From contig CANJME010000021.1 of the NCBI GenBank assembly GCA_947475875.1, forward strand, positions 1-43,770: 43,770 nt of DNA, written 5' to 3'. The first letter of the stretch is position 1. The number at the start of each line of letters is the position of its first letter. Origin of the DNA: Caulobacteraceae bacterium (GTDB lineage: Bacteria; Pseudomonadota; Alphaproteobacteria; Caulobacterales; Caulobacteraceae). The notes below the pieces were generated by a model that worked only from the letters and a program-made list of their open reading frames with translations, had not been told where the DNA came from and did no database searches. A program made the position numbers and the translations under genes. This document shows, in pieces, positions 12,249 through 24,991 of this stretch.

Positions 12249-12902
12249 TTACAGGATGGACTGGCCCGTCTTGGCCCAGTCCGCAGCGAACAACTCTAGG
12301 CCACGGTCTGTTAAGGGGTGCTTGAAGAGTTCAGCAAAAATCGCCGGCGGAATGGTCGCGCAATCAGCGCCAATAAGGGCGGCCTCCTTGACGTGGGTGG
12401 TGGTGCGGATCGATGCGGCGAGGATCTCGGTATCGAAGCCGTAGTTGTCATAGACCGCCCGGATCTCGCGGATCAGCTCCATGCCGTCGAAGCCATAGTC
12501 GTCCAGCCGGCCGATGAACGGCGAGATGAAGCTCGCGCCGGCCTTGGCGGCCAGCATCGCCTGGTTGGCGGAGAAGCACAGGGTGACGTTGGTCTTGGTC
12601 CCCTCGCCCGACAGCGTGCGGCAGGCGATCAGCCCCTCGCGGGTCAGCGGCAGCTTCACGCAGACATTGGGCGCGATTTTGGCGAGCTTTCGCCCCTCGG
12701 CCACCAGCGTCTTGGCGTCATCGGCCACCGCCTCGGCGCTGACCGGCCCCTCGACGAGATCGCAAATCTCGGCAATGACCTCAAACATGTTGCGGCCCGA
12801 CTTGGCGATCAGCGAGGGATTGGTGGTCACCCCGTCCACGAGGCCGGTTTCGGCGGCGGTCTTCAGGACGGCGACATCGGTGGTATCGAGAAATATCTGC
12901 AT
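12249..12902 (-). CDS. tal: Transaldolase, small (TalC/FSA-like) type
   Basis: A 217-residue TIM-barrel enzyme starting [14 protein letters not shown]. The Schiff-base lysine lies in [11 protein letters not shown], with [14 protein letters not shown] near residue 25 and the [13 protein letters not shown] segment typical of this class. Members either exchange dihydroxyacetone units between sugar phosphates (transaldolase) or act as fructose-6-phosphate aldolases, and sequence alone does not decide firmly. An in-frame upstream codon would add ten residues ([10 protein letters not shown]), but the conserved start is the ATG at 12902. It is divergent from priA with only 39 bases between the start codons, so their promoters must overlap or lie inside the coding regions. 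Confidence 0.93.
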   Translation of the reverse strand: MQIFLDTTDVAVLKTAAETGLVDGVTTNPSLIAKSGRNMFEVIAEICDLVEGPVSAEAVADDAKTLVAEGRKLAKIAPNVCVKLPLTREGLIACRTLSGEGTKTNVTLCFSANQAMLAAKAGASFISPFIGRLDDYGFDGMELIREIRAVYDNYGFDTEILAASIRTTTHVKEAALIGADCATIPPAIFAELFKHPLTDRGLELFAADWAKTGQSIL

Positions 12903-12941
12903 GGGCTGGGTTTTAGCCGCAGCGCCCCTCATATGCCAGCC

Positions 12942-15098
12942 ATGAGCCGCATCGCCTCGGTGATCCTGCCGCTGCCCCTGCCCGAAGCGTTCGACTACGC
13001 CGAGCCGCAGGGCATGGAGCTTGCCGTTGGTGACCAGGTGGTCGTGCCGCTGGGACCGCGCATGACGCTCGGTGTGGTCGCCGCCTTGCGCGACGCGGCC
13101 GGCGTCAACCGTCCCCTCAAATCCGTGGTCGAAAAGCGCGAAGGCGGGCGGCTTCCGGCCGGATCGGTCCGTTTCGTCGAATGGGCCGCCCGCTATTGCG
13201 TCGATGTCCCCGGTTGGCCGCTGGCCATGACGCTGCGCGGCGCCAATGCGCCGAAAGCCCGGCCTGAGCGACTCGTCGCGGCGACTGGAGCCGAACCCGC
13301 CCGCGCAACAGCGGCGCGAACCCGGGTGCTCGAGGCGGCGACTGAGCCGATGGCGGCGAGCGTCCTGGCGCGTCTGGCTGGCGTCTCCACCGGCGTGGTC
13401 AAGGGCCTGGTCGACGACGGCGCCCTAGAAATCCGCCTGATCGAACCGGACAACAGCTTCCCGGTTCCCGACCCCACCCTTCCGGGCCCGCCGCTCAATC
13501 CCAGCCAGGCGGCGGCAACCGCGCAGCTGACCGCCATGCTGGACGAGGGCTTCGCGACCGCCCTGCTCGACGGCGTCACCGGCTCAGGCAAGACCGAGGT
13601 CTATCTCGAAACCATCGCCGCCCTGCTGGCCAAAGACCCGGACGCCCAGATCCTGATCCTCCTCCCCGAAATCGCCCTCACCCAGGCGGTGATCGCCCGG
13701 TTCGCCGAACGTTTCGGCGCCGCGCCGGCTGAATGGCATTCGGCCGTGCCGACGCCCGAACGCCGCAAGGTCTGGGAGGCGGCGCTCTCCGGCCAGGCGC
13801 GCATCGTCGTCGGCGCCCGCTCGGCCCTCTTCCTGCCCTTCGCGAACCTGAAGATGATCGTCGTCGACGAAGAACACGACGGCTCGTTCAAACAGAGCGA
13901 GGGCTTCGTCTATCACGCCCGCGATCTGGCCGTTGTCCGCGCAAAACTGGAAAATGCCGCGGTCATCCTCTCCTCGGCCACGCCCTCGCTGGAGACCCTC
14001 GCCAACGCCCAGAGTGGGCGCTACCGCTGGCTGCGGCTCGCCGACCGGTTCGGCGGCGCCACCCTGCCGGACGTCTCCCTGATCGACATGCGCGCCACCC
14101 CGCCTGACGCCGGCAAGTGGCTGTCACCGCCGCTCGTCGCCGCCATGGCCGAGACCCTTGGCCGGGGCGAACAATCCCTGCTCTTCCTCAATCGCCGAGG
14201 TTACGCGCCGCTGGTCATCTGCCGCTCCTGCGGTGAGCGGATGACCGCGCCCGACACCGACTCCTGGCTGGTCGAGCACCGCTATACCGGCCGCCTGGTC
14301 TGCCACCTGACCGGTTTTTCGATGGCCAAGCCGAAGCTCTGCCCGCACTGCGGGGCCGAGGACAGCCTGGTCTCGGTCGGCCCAGGCGTGGAACGCGTCG
14401 AGGAAGAGGTGCGCGAACGTTTCCCCGAGGCGCGGGTGGCCGTGTTTTCCTCCGACACCATTTTCACCGCCGACGCCGCCCGCGAGATGATCGGGGCCAT
14501 GACCGCCGGCGACATCGACATCCTGGTGGCCACCCAAAGCGCCGCCAAAGGCCACAATTTCCCGAACCTCACCCTGGTCGGCGTGGTCGATGCGGACCTA
14601 TCCCTCAAAGGCGGAGACCTGCGCGCCGGCGAACGCACCTGGCAACTGCTGGCCCAGGTCGCCGGCCGGGCGGGCCGTCACGCCAAGCAGGGCCGGGCGC
14701 TATTGCAGACCTTCTCGCCCGACCATCCGGTGTTGCAGGCCCTTGCGGAACGCGACCGCGAGGCCTTCGTCGAGCGAGAGATGGCCCAGCGCGAGGCCGC
14801 CAGCCTGCCGCCGTTCGGGCGCCTCGCCGCGCTGATCGTCTCGGGGCCGGAGCCAGCGGCGCTCAACGCCTTCGTGCGCAAACTCGCCGAGGCCGCGCCC
14901 AATGCGCCGGGGGTCGAGATCTACGGCCCGGCCGATGCGCCGCTGGCCCTGGTGCGTGGCCGCCGCCGCAAGCGCTTCCTGGTCCGCGCCGACCGTGACG
15001 TGGACCTCTCGGCCTACCTCGCCGCCTGGAAAGCGCGCGTAAAGGTCCCGGGCGCGATCCGCCTGACCATCGACGTGGACCCGTACAGCTTCCTCTAG
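12942..15098 (+). CDS. priA: Primosomal protein N', replication-restart helicase PriA
   Basis: A 718-residue DEAH-type 3'-5' helicase that reloads the replisome at stalled forks. The N-terminal 3'DNA-binding domain begins [21 protein letters not shown]. Walker A is [11 protein letters not shown] (residues 211-221) and Walker B is [10 protein letters not shown] (from residue 309). The zinc region is unusual: Cys427, 430, 467 and 470 match one site, but the second site reads Ala436, Thr439, Cys454, Thr457. Later helicase motifs include [22 protein letters not shown] and [12 protein letters not shown] 12942 is used because it gives the usual MSRI-type start; ATG 12933 would add three residues. 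A longer open frame upstream is antisense to transaldolase. Confidence 0.96.
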   Translation: MSRIASVILPLPLPEAFDYAEPQGMELAVGDQVVVPLGPRMTLGVVAALRDAAGVNRPLKSVVEKREGGRLPAGSVRFVEWAARYCVDVPGWPLAMTLRGANAPKARPERLVAATGAEPARATAARTRVLEAATEPMAASVLARLAGVSTGVVKGLVDDGALEIRLIEPDNSFPVPDPTLPGPPLNPSQAAATAQLTAMLDEGFATALLDGVTGSGKTEVYLETIAALLAKDPDAQILILLPEIALTQAVIARFAERFGAAPAEWHSAVPTPERRKVWEAALSGQARIVVGARSALFLPFANLKMIVVDEEHDGSFKQSEGFVYHARDLAVVRAKLENAAVILSSATPSLETLANAQSGRYRWLRLADRFGGATLPDVSLIDMRATPPDAGKWLSPPLVAAMAETLGRGEQSLLFLNRRGYAPLVICRSCGERMTAPDTDSWLVEHRYTGRLVCHLTGFSMAKPKLCPHCGAEDSLVSVGPGVERVEEEVRERFPEARVAVFSSDTIFTADAAREMIGAMTAGDIDILVATQSAAKGHNFPNLTLVGVVDADLSLKGGDLRAGERTWQLLAQVAGRAGRHAKQGRALLQTFSPDHPVLQALAERDREAFVEREMAQREAASLPPFGRLAALIVSGPEPAALNAFVRKLAEAAPNAPGVEIYGPADAPLALVRGRRRKRFLVRADRDVDLSAYLAAWKARVKVPGAIRLTIDVDPYSFL

Positions 15099-15120
15099 GG
15101 GCGGCGAGGCCTATTGCGGC

Positions 15121-16710
15121 CTAGGCGCCGAGGATTTCCCCGTCCTTGGCGGTTTCCTCAGCCATCTTGGCCATCGCCGCGCGGTCACGCATGACCAGTT
15201 GCGGGATGAACAGCACCACGATCCCCGCCGCGCCGATGATGTAGAGGCCCATGAAGAACACATCGGTCACCGAGGTGGTGATCATCTGGCGCAGCATCTC
15301 CGGCAGCTGGGGCTGTGCCGCGCCCGACGCGGGCATGCTGGCGGCCATGCCGCGCAGCTTGTTGAAGTCGATGCCGTGGGCGACCAGCTTGTTGGTCAAC
15401 AGCGTACCGAACAGCGCCACCCCGATGGTGGATCCGATCTGGCGGAAGAACTGGTTGGCGCTGGTCACCACGCCCAGCCGGTTCATCGGCATGGCGTTCT
15501 GAACCGCCAGATTGAACAGGCTCTGCCCCGGGCCAAGCCCGACGCCCAGCACGAACATGCGCCACGACAGATCCGCCCGGGTCGTCTTCAGGTCCATCTG
15601 ACTGAGCAGATAAATGCCGATGAAGGTCACGACCACGCCGGCGATCATCAACGCCTTGTATTTGCCCCAGCGAGTGACAAGGCGCCCGGACATGATCGCC
15701 GAGGCCATCAGGCCGGCCATCAGCGGCAGGGTGGCCATGCCGCTGGTCGTGGCCTGTACGCCCTGGCCGATCTGCATGAACAGCGGCAGGAACGCCACGG
15801 TGCTCATGAACGACATCGAGACCAGGAAGCCGGCGAGGTTGGCGGTGCAGAACACCCGGTTCTTGAAGAGGTCGAGCGGCAGGACCGGATCGGAGGCGAA
15901 CCGCTCGGCGAATACGTACGCGATCAGACCGACGGCCGAGCCGGCAAAGAGACCGATCACCATGGGCGAGTCCCAGGCGTACTTGTTGCCGCCAAAGGTC
16001 AGAGCCAGCAGGAAGGGTACGAAGGTGGCGATGATCAGGGCAGCCCCGATCAGGTCGATCTTGCCCTTCGCCTGGTGAGACATCTTGGGCATCTTCACCA
16101 GGATCATGAACAGCGACAGGATCGAGAGCGGCAGGTTCAGATAGAACACCCAACGCCAGCCGGCGATGGTGTGGCCCGCCCAGGTGACGGTGCCATGGTC
16201 AGTAAAATAGCCGCCGATGATGGGACCTGCGATGCTGGAAAGGCCGAACACGGCCGCGAACATGCCACCGACCTTGCCCCGTTCACGCGGCGGGAAGAGC
16301 TCGGCGATAATCGCAAAGGCGGTGGTGAAGAGCGCGCCGCCGCCGATACCCTGCAGGGCGCGCCAGACGATCAGCTGCACCATGCCACCGCCGAGGATCG
16401 GTACGTCGCCAAACTCGCCCGACAGGCCCGAGAGCCACGATCCGACCAGGAAGAAGACGATTCCGGCCAGCAGCACGGGCTTTCGACCAAACAGGTCACC
16501 CAGCTTGCCCCAGATCGGCACCGAGACCGTCGAAGTCAAAAGGTAAGCGGTCGTCACCCACGAATAGAGATCAAGGCCGTGAAGCTCGGAAATGATCCGC
16601 GGCATGGCGGTGGCGACGATGGTCTGGTCCAGCGCCGACAGCAGAAACACGATCCCGACGCCCGCGAGCGTGATGCGCTTCTCCGCTTCGGTGAAATTCA
16701 TTGCGTTCAC
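15121..16710 (-). CDS. DHA2-family MFS multidrug efflux transporter (EmrB/QacA type)
   Basis: A 529-residue transporter with about 14 predicted membrane helices. Helix 1 carries the DHA signature LDQTIVATAMPRI. The MFS loop 2-3 motif is GKLGDLFGRKPVLLAGI, and antiporter motif C is seen in GLSSIAGPIIGGYFTDHGTVTW. It probably exports toxic compounds across the inner membrane using the proton gradient. The start could be GTG 16710 or ATG 16701. GTG is preferred because GAGGGGG lies 8 bases before it, whereas the same site is about 16 bases before the ATG. It is convergent with priA, with 22 bases between stops. No membrane-fusion partner (EmrA) is adjacent. Confidence 0.93.
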   Translation of the reverse strand: MNAMNFTEAEKRITLAGVGIVFLLSALDQTIVATAMPRIISELHGLDLYSWVTTAYLLTSTVSVPIWGKLGDLFGRKPVLLAGIVFFLVGSWLSGLSGEFGDVPILGGGMVQLIVWRALQGIGGGALFTTAFAIIAELFPPRERGKVGGMFAAVFGLSSIAGPIIGGYFTDHGTVTWAGHTIAGWRWVFYLNLPLSILSLFMILVKMPKMSHQAKGKIDLIGAALIIATFVPFLLALTFGGNKYAWDSPMVIGLFAGSAVGLIAYVFAERFASDPVLPLDLFKNRVFCTANLAGFLVSMSFMSTVAFLPLFMQIGQGVQATTSGMATLPLMAGLMASAIMSGRLVTRWGKYKALMIAGVVVTFIGIYLLSQMDLKTTRADLSWRMFVLGVGLGPGQSLFNLAVQNAMPMNRLGVVTSANQFFRQIGSTIGVALFGTLLTNKLVAHGIDFNKLRGMAASMPASGAAQPQLPEMLRQMITTSVTDVFFMGLYIIGAAGIVVLFIPQLVMRDRAAMAKMAEETAKDGEILGA

Positions 16711-16719
16711 GCGCAGGTC

Positions 16720-16735
16720 CCCCTCTTTCGAGGGG
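16720..16735 (-). promoter_or_regulatory. Hairpin that includes the ribosome-binding site of the MFS gene
   Basis: On the minus strand CCCCTC-GAAA-GAGGGG forms a six-pair stem with a GNRA tetraloop. Its 3' arm (GAGGGG) is the likely Shine-Dalgarno sequence of the exporter. Folding would hide the site from the ribosome. A regulatory effect is an inference. Confidence 0.4.
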
Positions 16736-16787
16736 CCCTAACTAGATCGTGCCATATCGATTGTCACTAAGGTTCGGCGGGCCTGCG

Positions 16788-17585
16788 TCACTGGGGCCCG
16801 GATTGGCCCGGCGCCTTCTTCTGCGCCCGCCGCGCGGCCATGTTGAGGCTCTCCACCAGGGCCGAAAACGCCATCGCGCCATAGATATAGCCCTTGGGGA
16901 CATGCACCCCGAACCCGTCGGCGATCAGCACCGCGCCGATCATCAGCAAAAAACCCAGCGCCAGCATGACCACGGTCGGGTTGCGGCCGATGAATCTGGC
17001 CAGGGGATCGGCGGCCAGCATCATCAGGCCGACGGCGACGACGACGGCGAGGATCATGATCGGCAGGTGCTCGGTCATGCCGACGGCGGTCAGGATCGAG
17101 TCGATCGAAAAGACGATGTCCAGCAGGATGATCTGCACAATCGCCCCGGCGAAGTTGGCGGCGATGGGGGCCTTCTTATCATAGATGTCGGTGGTGGGTT
17201 GGGGGTCGAGGCTGTGGTGAATCTCGTTGGTGGCCTTCCACACCAGAAACAGACCCCCGGCGATGAGAATCAGGTCGCGCCAGGAAAAGGCGGTCTCGAA
17301 CGCCGGGTGGCCCTCTTCGCCGACGGGGCCGACCCAGCCGAGATCGATGAGCGGCGCGGTCAGGCCGACGATCCAGGCGATGGTCGAGAGCAGGACGAGC
17401 CGCAGGATCAGCGCCAGGCTGATCCCGACGCGGCGCACCTTCTGGCGCTGGCCCTCGGGCAGCTTGTTCGACAGGATCGAGATAAAGATCAGATTGTCGA
17501 TGCCGAGCACGACTTCCATGACCATCAGGGTCACCAGAGCGGCCCAGGCGGTCGGGTCGGCGAATACAGAAAGGATGTCGGTCAT
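16788..17585 (-). CDS. TerC family integral membrane protein
   Basis: A 265-residue protein with seven to nine predicted membrane helices. The TerC signatures are present: [21 protein letters not shown] with the acidic E and D in helix 1, and [15 protein letters not shown] in the second repeat. TerC proteins are proposed metal (manganese or calcium) exporters or helpers for metalating exported proteins, and the family takes its name from tellurite resistance. The start ATG 17585 gives the family-typical N terminus ([20 protein letters not shown]). A longer frame upstream only runs antisense to or out of frame with the TetR gene. The TetR gene lies 68 bases upstream on the same strand. Confidence 0.93.
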   Translation of the reverse strand: MTDILSVFADPTAWAALVTLMVMEVVLGIDNLIFISILSNKLPEGQRQKVRRVGISLALILRLVLLSTIAWIVGLTAPLIDLGWVGPVGEEGHPAFETAFSWRDLILIAGGLFLVWKATNEIHHSLDPQPTTDIYDKKAPIAANFAGAIVQIILLDIVFSIDSILTAVGMTEHLPIMILAVVVAVGLMMLAADPLARFIGRNPTVVMLALGFLLMIGAVLIADGFGVHVPKGYIYGAMAFSALVESLNMAARRAQKKAPGQSGPQ

Positions 17586-17653
17586 CGGTGCGGGTCCCCG
17601 CCAGCAGAGGTAGAGATTGCGCGGGCAAATGTCATCACACGGCGCCTCCTTTT

Positions 17654-18181
17654 CTACAGGCCCCCGGCCACCGCGACGGCGAGAACCTCGGGCGCGGTTC
17701 CGGCCCGGGCCTGAACCTGGAGGCCGAAGACGAGCGCGGCCAGGGCGTCGGCCCTGCCGGCGCCGGCCGCCCTGGCGAAACCCTGGCGCAACCGCTCCCG
17801 ATAGGCCCCGGTGATCTGCGCTACCGCGTCGTCGAAGGGCGCGGTCTCCACGGCGGCATTGACCAGCATGCACCCCCAGGCGCCTTGCGGCGAGGCGGCC
17901 ATGGCCAGCAGGCTGTCGAAATAGCCGCGCACCTGACGCGCGCCGGCCCCCGCCGCCTCGACGCCGGAGAACAGGCGATTGACGATGACCTGTTCGTAGT
18001 GGGCCAGCGCCGCCAGATAGAGCCCGCGCTTGTCGCCGAAGCGGGCGTAGAGGCCGTAGCGGGCAGCACCGCTCACGGCGGTCAGCTCCTCCAATGAGGC
18101 TGCGCCAAAACCCTTGGCCCAAAACAGGGTCATGGCCCCGTCAAGGGCCGCCGATGTATTGATGAAGCTTGGCCTGGGCAT
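17654..18181 (-). CDS. TetR family transcriptional regulator
   Basis: A 175-residue regulator. The N-terminal helix-turn-helix spans about residues 8-55 ([43 protein letters not shown], quoted here in parts as the TetR pattern AMxLFWxKGFxxxSLxEL and YxRFGDKxxLY). The C-terminal helical domain resembles the TetR_C domain of AcrR/YcdC-type regulators, with a WGCMLVNAA segment. ATG 18181 is chosen because it gives a normal TetR start. The longer frame to 18298 would place 39 residues across the operator palindrome. The gene probably represses itself through the palindrome just upstream, and it may also control terC. The ligand is unknown. Confidence 0.88.
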   Translation of the reverse strand: MPRPSFINTSAALDGAMTLFWAKGFGAASLEELTAVSGAARYGLYARFGDKRGLYLAALAHYEQVIVNRLFSGVEAAGAGARQVRGYFDSLLAMAASPQGAWGCMLVNAAVETAPFDDAVAQITGAYRERLRQGFARAAGAGRADALAALVFGLQVQARAGTAPEVLAVAVAGGL

Positions 18182-18186
18182 TTTAA

Positions 18187-18204
18187 TCAGAATGATCGTT
18201 CTGA
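18187..18204. promoter_or_regulatory. Probable TetR operator palindrome
   Basis: TCAGAA and TTCTGA flank a near-symmetric GATC-containing core, an 18-base inverted repeat six bases before the tetR start codon. TetR-family proteins often bind palindromes of about this size with a GATC-type centre beside their own gene. Direct autoregulation is an inference from position and symmetry. Confidence 0.55.
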
Positions 18205-18217
18205 AACCCATGCCATG

Positions 18218-18246
18218 TTGCGAGTGCGAGGGGAAGGTGTTATCAG
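18218..18246 (+). promoter_or_regulatory. Possible promoter of the atp operon
   Basis: TTGCGA (18218-18223) and TATCAG (18241-18246) are separated by 17 bases and lie about 110 bases upstream of atpH. The match is moderate. The remainder of this gap shows only a weak small hairpin (GCGTTT-TTCT-AAACGC) near 18281. Confidence 0.3.
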
Positions 18247-18357
18247 GCGCGCGGCTTCGGACCGGGCGACCGGCATCCAGGCGTTTTTCTAAACGCAATC
18301 AAGCCTTTGGCGGATCGGCAACGGTCCGGATGACAACAAACGCATCGGGCGGACCTA

Positions 18358-20453
<2,096 letters not shown>

Positions 20454-20479
20454 GCGCCTAGAGGAACCGGAGCGCCTCA

Positions 20480-21352
20480 ATGGCCAGCCTCAAGGATATG
20501 CGTAATCAGATCGCGTCGGTGAAAGCCACGCAGAAGATTACCAAGGCGATGCAGATGGTCGCCGCGGCGAAACTGCGCCGCAGCCAGGACGCGGCCGAGG
20601 CCGGCCGTCCCTATGCCCAGCGCATGGCCGCCGTTATCGCCAACCTCGCTGCCGGCGTATCCGGCGACGGCGCCCCGAAGCTGCTGGTCGGCACCGGCGC
20701 CGACCAAAAGCATCTGCTGATCGTCGCCACCGCCGATCGCGGCCTTGCCGGTGGCTTCAACTCCAGCATCGTGCGCGCGGCCAAGGCCCGCATCGAGGAG
20801 CTGACCCGCGAAGGCAAGAGCGTGAAGGTCGTGGCTGTTGGCAAGAAGGCCAACGCCCAGCTGCGGCGCCTTCTGGGCGAGCGGCTGGTCGGCTTCTTCG
20901 AATCCGGCAAAAAACCGTCGCTCGAGACCGCCAAGGAAATCGGCGAAGGCATCGCCGCCCGCTTCGAAGCCGGCGAAGTCGACGTGGTCACCCTGTTTTT
21001 CTCCAAGTTCAAGTCGGTGGTCACCCAGACCCCGACCGCCAAACAGCTGATCCCCGCCTCGGTGGGCGAAGGCGCGCCCGTCATCGACCTCAAGGGCGCG
21101 GCCTACGAGTACGAGCCTGACGCTGAATCCATCCTCGAAGCCCTGCTGCCGCGCAATCTGACGGTGCAGATCTTCTCGGCCATGCTGGAAAACCAGGCCG
21201 GCTTCTACGCCGCCCAGATGGCCGCGATGGACAACGCAACCCGTAATGCCGGCGACATGATCAACGCCCTCACCATCAAATATAACCGCACCCGCCAGGC
21301 GCAAATCACCAAGGAGCTGATCGAAATCATCTCCGGCGCCGAAGCCCTCTAA
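20480..21352 (+). CDS. atpG: ATP synthase F1 subunit gamma
   Basis: A 290-residue central rotor-shaft subunit. Its N-terminal helix carries [20 protein letters not shown] and its C-terminal helix [23 protein letters not shown]; together they make the coiled-coil shaft inside the head. The middle Rossmann-like domain includes [14 protein letters not shown]. Length and sequence are typical. It is preceded by GAGGAACCGGAG as ribosome-binding site and followed 18 bases later by atpD. Confidence 0.98.
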   Translation: MASLKDMRNQIASVKATQKITKAMQMVAAAKLRRSQDAAEAGRPYAQRMAAVIANLAAGVSGDGAPKLLVGTGADQKHLLIVATADRGLAGGFNSSIVRAAKARIEELTREGKSVKVVAVGKKANAQLRRLLGERLVGFFESGKKPSLETAKEIGEGIAARFEAGEVDVVTLFFSKFKSVVTQTPTAKQLIPASVGEGAPVIDLKGAAYEYEPDAESILEALLPRNLTVQIFSAMLENQAGFYAAQMAAMDNATRNAGDMINALTIKYNRTRQAQITKELIEIISGAEAL

Positions 21353-22915
<1,563 letters not shown>

Positions 22916-23176
22916 ATGGCGGAAAAGCTACATTTCTCCCTGGTCTCGCCTGAACACGAAATGTTTACAGGCGAAGTTGATCAGGTGGACGCCCCTGGCG
23001 CAGAGGGTGACTTCGGTGTTTTGGCCGGTCACGCCCCCTTTATGACGGCTCTGCGCGAAGGCGAGATCACTGTCCACAACAACGGAACCCTTATCCGCTA
23101 CAGGATTCAGGGCGGTTTCGCAGATGTTACTCCCGAAGGCCTCACGGTGCTGGCGGAAAGCGCGACCGCCGTCTAA
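22916..23176 (+). CDS. atpC: ATP synthase F1 subunit epsilon, short form
   Basis: An 86-residue protein that starts on the base after the atpD stop. It contains the complete N-terminal beta-sandwich (LHFSLVSPEHEMFTGEVDQVDAPGAEGDFGVLAGHAPFMTALREG, described here by its motif GxxGDFGVLAGHAP) but ends after residue 86. Canonical bacterial epsilon is about 130-140 residues, and the missing part is the C-terminal two-helix domain that inhibits ATP hydrolysis in other bacteria. No frameshifted remnant is visible in the 77 bases before the next gene. The gene is therefore probably naturally short, and inhibition probably depends on another factor such as the alphaproteobacterial zeta subunit. Confidence 0.95.
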   Translation: MAEKLHFSLVSPEHEMFTGEVDQVDAPGAEGDFGVLAGHAPFMTALREGEITVHNNGTLIRYRIQGGFADVTPEGLTVLAESATAV

Positions 23177-23198
23177 ATTGGGCCTAACACCCGCCTCG

Positions 23199-23215
23199 CA
23201 TTTGTCTCACAAATG
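23199..23215. promoter_or_regulatory. Inverted repeat upstream of the secreted coiled-coil protein
   Basis: CATTTGT-CTC-ACAAATG is a perfect 7-bp inverted repeat, 22 bases after atpC and 38 bases before the next start. No T-run follows, so a regulator-binding site or 5'-leader hairpin is more likely than a terminator. Confidence 0.4.
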
Positions 23216-23253
23216 TAATACAAGAGCGGAATAAGAGTAGGAGGAAACGACCT

Positions 23254-24105
23254 ATGTCCAAGCTTATGACGCGCGTCATCGTGCCCGGCGCGATTGTGGC
23301 CCTGTTCGGCGCCATCGCGGTTCAGGCGCAGGATGAGCCGGCCGCCGCGCCGACCCTGCCGACCACCGGAGACGGCGGCGCGATCGTCAAATTGTTGACC
23401 AATGTCTGCAAGCCCGTGGTTGAAGGCCGTGGCGCCTTCGAGGCGCTTGCGACCTCAGCCGGCATGACCAAGGACAAGAATTCGGAAAACTACATCATGC
23501 CGCTGTCGCAGCGGCCCTATCAGATTTCGATGCACAAGCCGTCGAACCAGAACCTGTCCATCTGCGAAATGAACGTCGCCTATGCCCCCGGTTGGGACCA
23601 GCCGATCATCGACGCGTTGAACACCTGGCGGTTCCTGCACGCGCCACAGATGCACCTGCAGCGCAGCCAGATCGCCACCTTCAAGGACGCCAAGCGCACG
23701 ACGCTCACCTGGGACAACTGGGAAAACCAGGGCGACGACGGCGTAATGGTCAGCGTGGCCTTCAACAAGGTCGCCAACACCGACGGCAGCCAGATCGTCC
23801 GCGGCGCCGACAGCGCGCTCATTCAGTACCAGCAGCGCGGCGCCCTGCCGGAAATGATCGCGGCGACCCGCGCGCGCAAGGCGGCGGAAGCCAAAGCCCA
23901 GGAAGAATATGCCAAGCAAAAGGCTGACTACGATCGCCAGATGGCCGAGTATCAGGCTCAGGTGAAGGCGGCCCAGGACGCGGCGGCCGCCCAGAATGCC
24001 GGCGCCGCCGCCACCCAGGGAGCAGCCGCCGCGCCCGATCCGCTGGCCGCTCAGTATCAGGCGGCTCTGCAGAATGCCCAGGGCGCAGCCGCCGCACCGA
24101 AGTAA
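23254..24105 (+). CDS. Secreted hypothetical protein with C-terminal coiled coil
   Basis: A 283-residue protein with an excellent ribosome-binding site (GGAGGAAA). The signal peptide is at residues 1-26 (VIVPGAIVALFGAIAVQAQ). The central domain (about 40-205) is soluble, with two conserved-looking cysteines (NVCKPVV and SICEMNV) that could form a disulfide. From about residue 208 a heptad-like helix runs through KAQEEYAKQKADYDRQMAEY and into an Ala/Gln-rich tail. No enzyme motif was seen. It is probably periplasmic or envelope-associated. It sits directly after the ATP synthase operon and is closed by its own terminator. Confidence 0.75.
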   Translation: MSKLMTRVIVPGAIVALFGAIAVQAQDEPAAAPTLPTTGDGGAIVKLLTNVCKPVVEGRGAFEALATSAGMTKDKNSENYIMPLSQRPYQISMHKPSNQNLSICEMNVAYAPGWDQPIIDALNTWRFLHAPQMHLQRSQIATFKDAKRTTLTWDNWENQGDDGVMVSVAFNKVANTDGSQIVRGADSALIQYQQRGALPEMIAATRARKAAEAKAQEEYAKQKADYDRQMAEYQAQVKAAQDAAAAQNAGAAATQGAAAAPDPLAAQYQAALQNAQGAAAAPK

Positions 24106-24132
24106 GGCGCGCTGTTAATCAGGGAAAGAAGA

Positions 24133-24894
24133 TCAAGCCGCCGCCCGGCGGCTTTTTCGCATCCAGTCGAGGCACGCGGTCGCGACGGCCTCCCAGCCGG
24201 GCTCGCCGATCAGCCAGTGGCTCATGCCCGCCATTGATCTCAACTCCCCACCGAGCCGCGTGGCAGTCGAAAGCACGCTGCCAGGACCATGGATGGGGTC
24301 AAGTTCGCCGGCGATGACCAGGGCGGGCGCACCTATCGCCGAGGCCTGGACATGAGTGCTCATGAACGGATCGAGCCACCAGTTGAAGGTTTCCCAGAGC
24401 GCCCGTCCACTCTCTGGAACCATCCGCGTGAAGATCGCCTTCTGCGTCGCCTGGGGCAGACGTCCCATACCGGAGGCGTCGAACAGAGCCAGCGTGGGCT
24501 CCATGGCCTGGAACCAGGGTGCGCCCAGGCTCATAAGGCCGAGCGAAACGACCGCCTCCTCCATCGATCCCCGGGCATCGCCCCAGGGCGCCGAGGGAGC
24601 CAGCAGGATAAGCCCTGAGACCGGCGCGCGGGCGGCGGCCAGCTGCGCGACCAGCCCGCCCAGCGAGTGGCCGACAACGACGGGCGGTTCGGGACAAGCC
24701 TCGATAATTGAGACGATCGCCCTGGAATAGTCCCGCACGGAAAGGCCGCAGACAGCGGCGCGCCCGCCGGGCCCGTGCCCCGGCAGATCCGGCGTCATGC
24801 AACGATGACCGGCGGCCTCGAACGGCGCCTTGAACGCCTCGAAAGCCCAGCCCCCGCAAAATGCGCCATGCACCATGATGACCGGCGCCGGCAT
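24133..24894 (-). CDS. Alpha/beta hydrolase
   Basis: A 253-residue hydrolase of the alpha/beta fold. The oxyanion-hole HG lies in VIMVHGAFCGGWAF near residue 9. The nucleophile elbow GHSLGG is near residue 80, the acid is the Asp in IAGELDPIHGP, and the catalytic His is in AGMSHWLIGEPG. The substrate cannot be predicted; the family includes esterases and lactonases. ATG 24894 (MPAPVIMVHG) is chosen over a TTG five codons upstream. Its last codons overlap the hairpin that ends the convergent upstream gene. Confidence 0.88.
   Translation of the reverse strand: MPAPVIMVHGAFCGGWAFEAFKAPFEAAGHRCMTPDLPGHGPGGRAAVCGLSVRDYSRAIVSIIEACPEPPVVVGHSLGGLVAQLAAARAPVSGLILLAPSAPWGDARGSMEEAVVSLGLMSLGAPWFQAMEPTLALFDASGMGRLPQATQKAIFTRMVPESGRALWETFNWWLDPFMSTHVQASAIGAPALVIAGELDPIHGPGSVLSTATRLGGELRSMAGMSHWLIGEPGWEAVATACLDWMRKSRRAAA
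24136..24157 (+). terminator. Intrinsic terminator of the secreted coiled-coil gene
   Basis: AGCCGCCG and CGGCGGCT form an inverted repeat closed by a short loop and followed by TTTTT. The hairpin is embedded in the last codons of the convergent hydrolase gene (its RRAAA tail). Confidence 0.75.
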
Positions 24895-24991
24895 CGATAC
24901 TCCCGACAATACGTAACAAAGGTGGGCGACTCTGCCGGCCGCCTCGGTGAAAGCTTAACGCGCGCGGCGCCGGGCGCCACGGAAAATCCGG

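Noticed and set aside
12318-12941. Open frame continuing priA upstream by about 200 codons
   Set aside because: It is antisense to the transaldolase gene, and PriA proteins begin at the [16 protein letters not shown] segment; the extra residues have no family similarity.
15199-16770. 523-codon plus-strand frame opposite the MFS transporter
   Set aside because: Composition (His, Gly, Asp, Arg-rich) is typical of the complement of a membrane-protein gene; the minus-strand protein is unmistakable.
17586-18122. Open frame extending TerC upstream by about 180 codons
   Set aside because: It runs out of frame through the TetR gene on the same strand and has Arg/Gly-rich shadow composition; TerC starts at ATG 17585.
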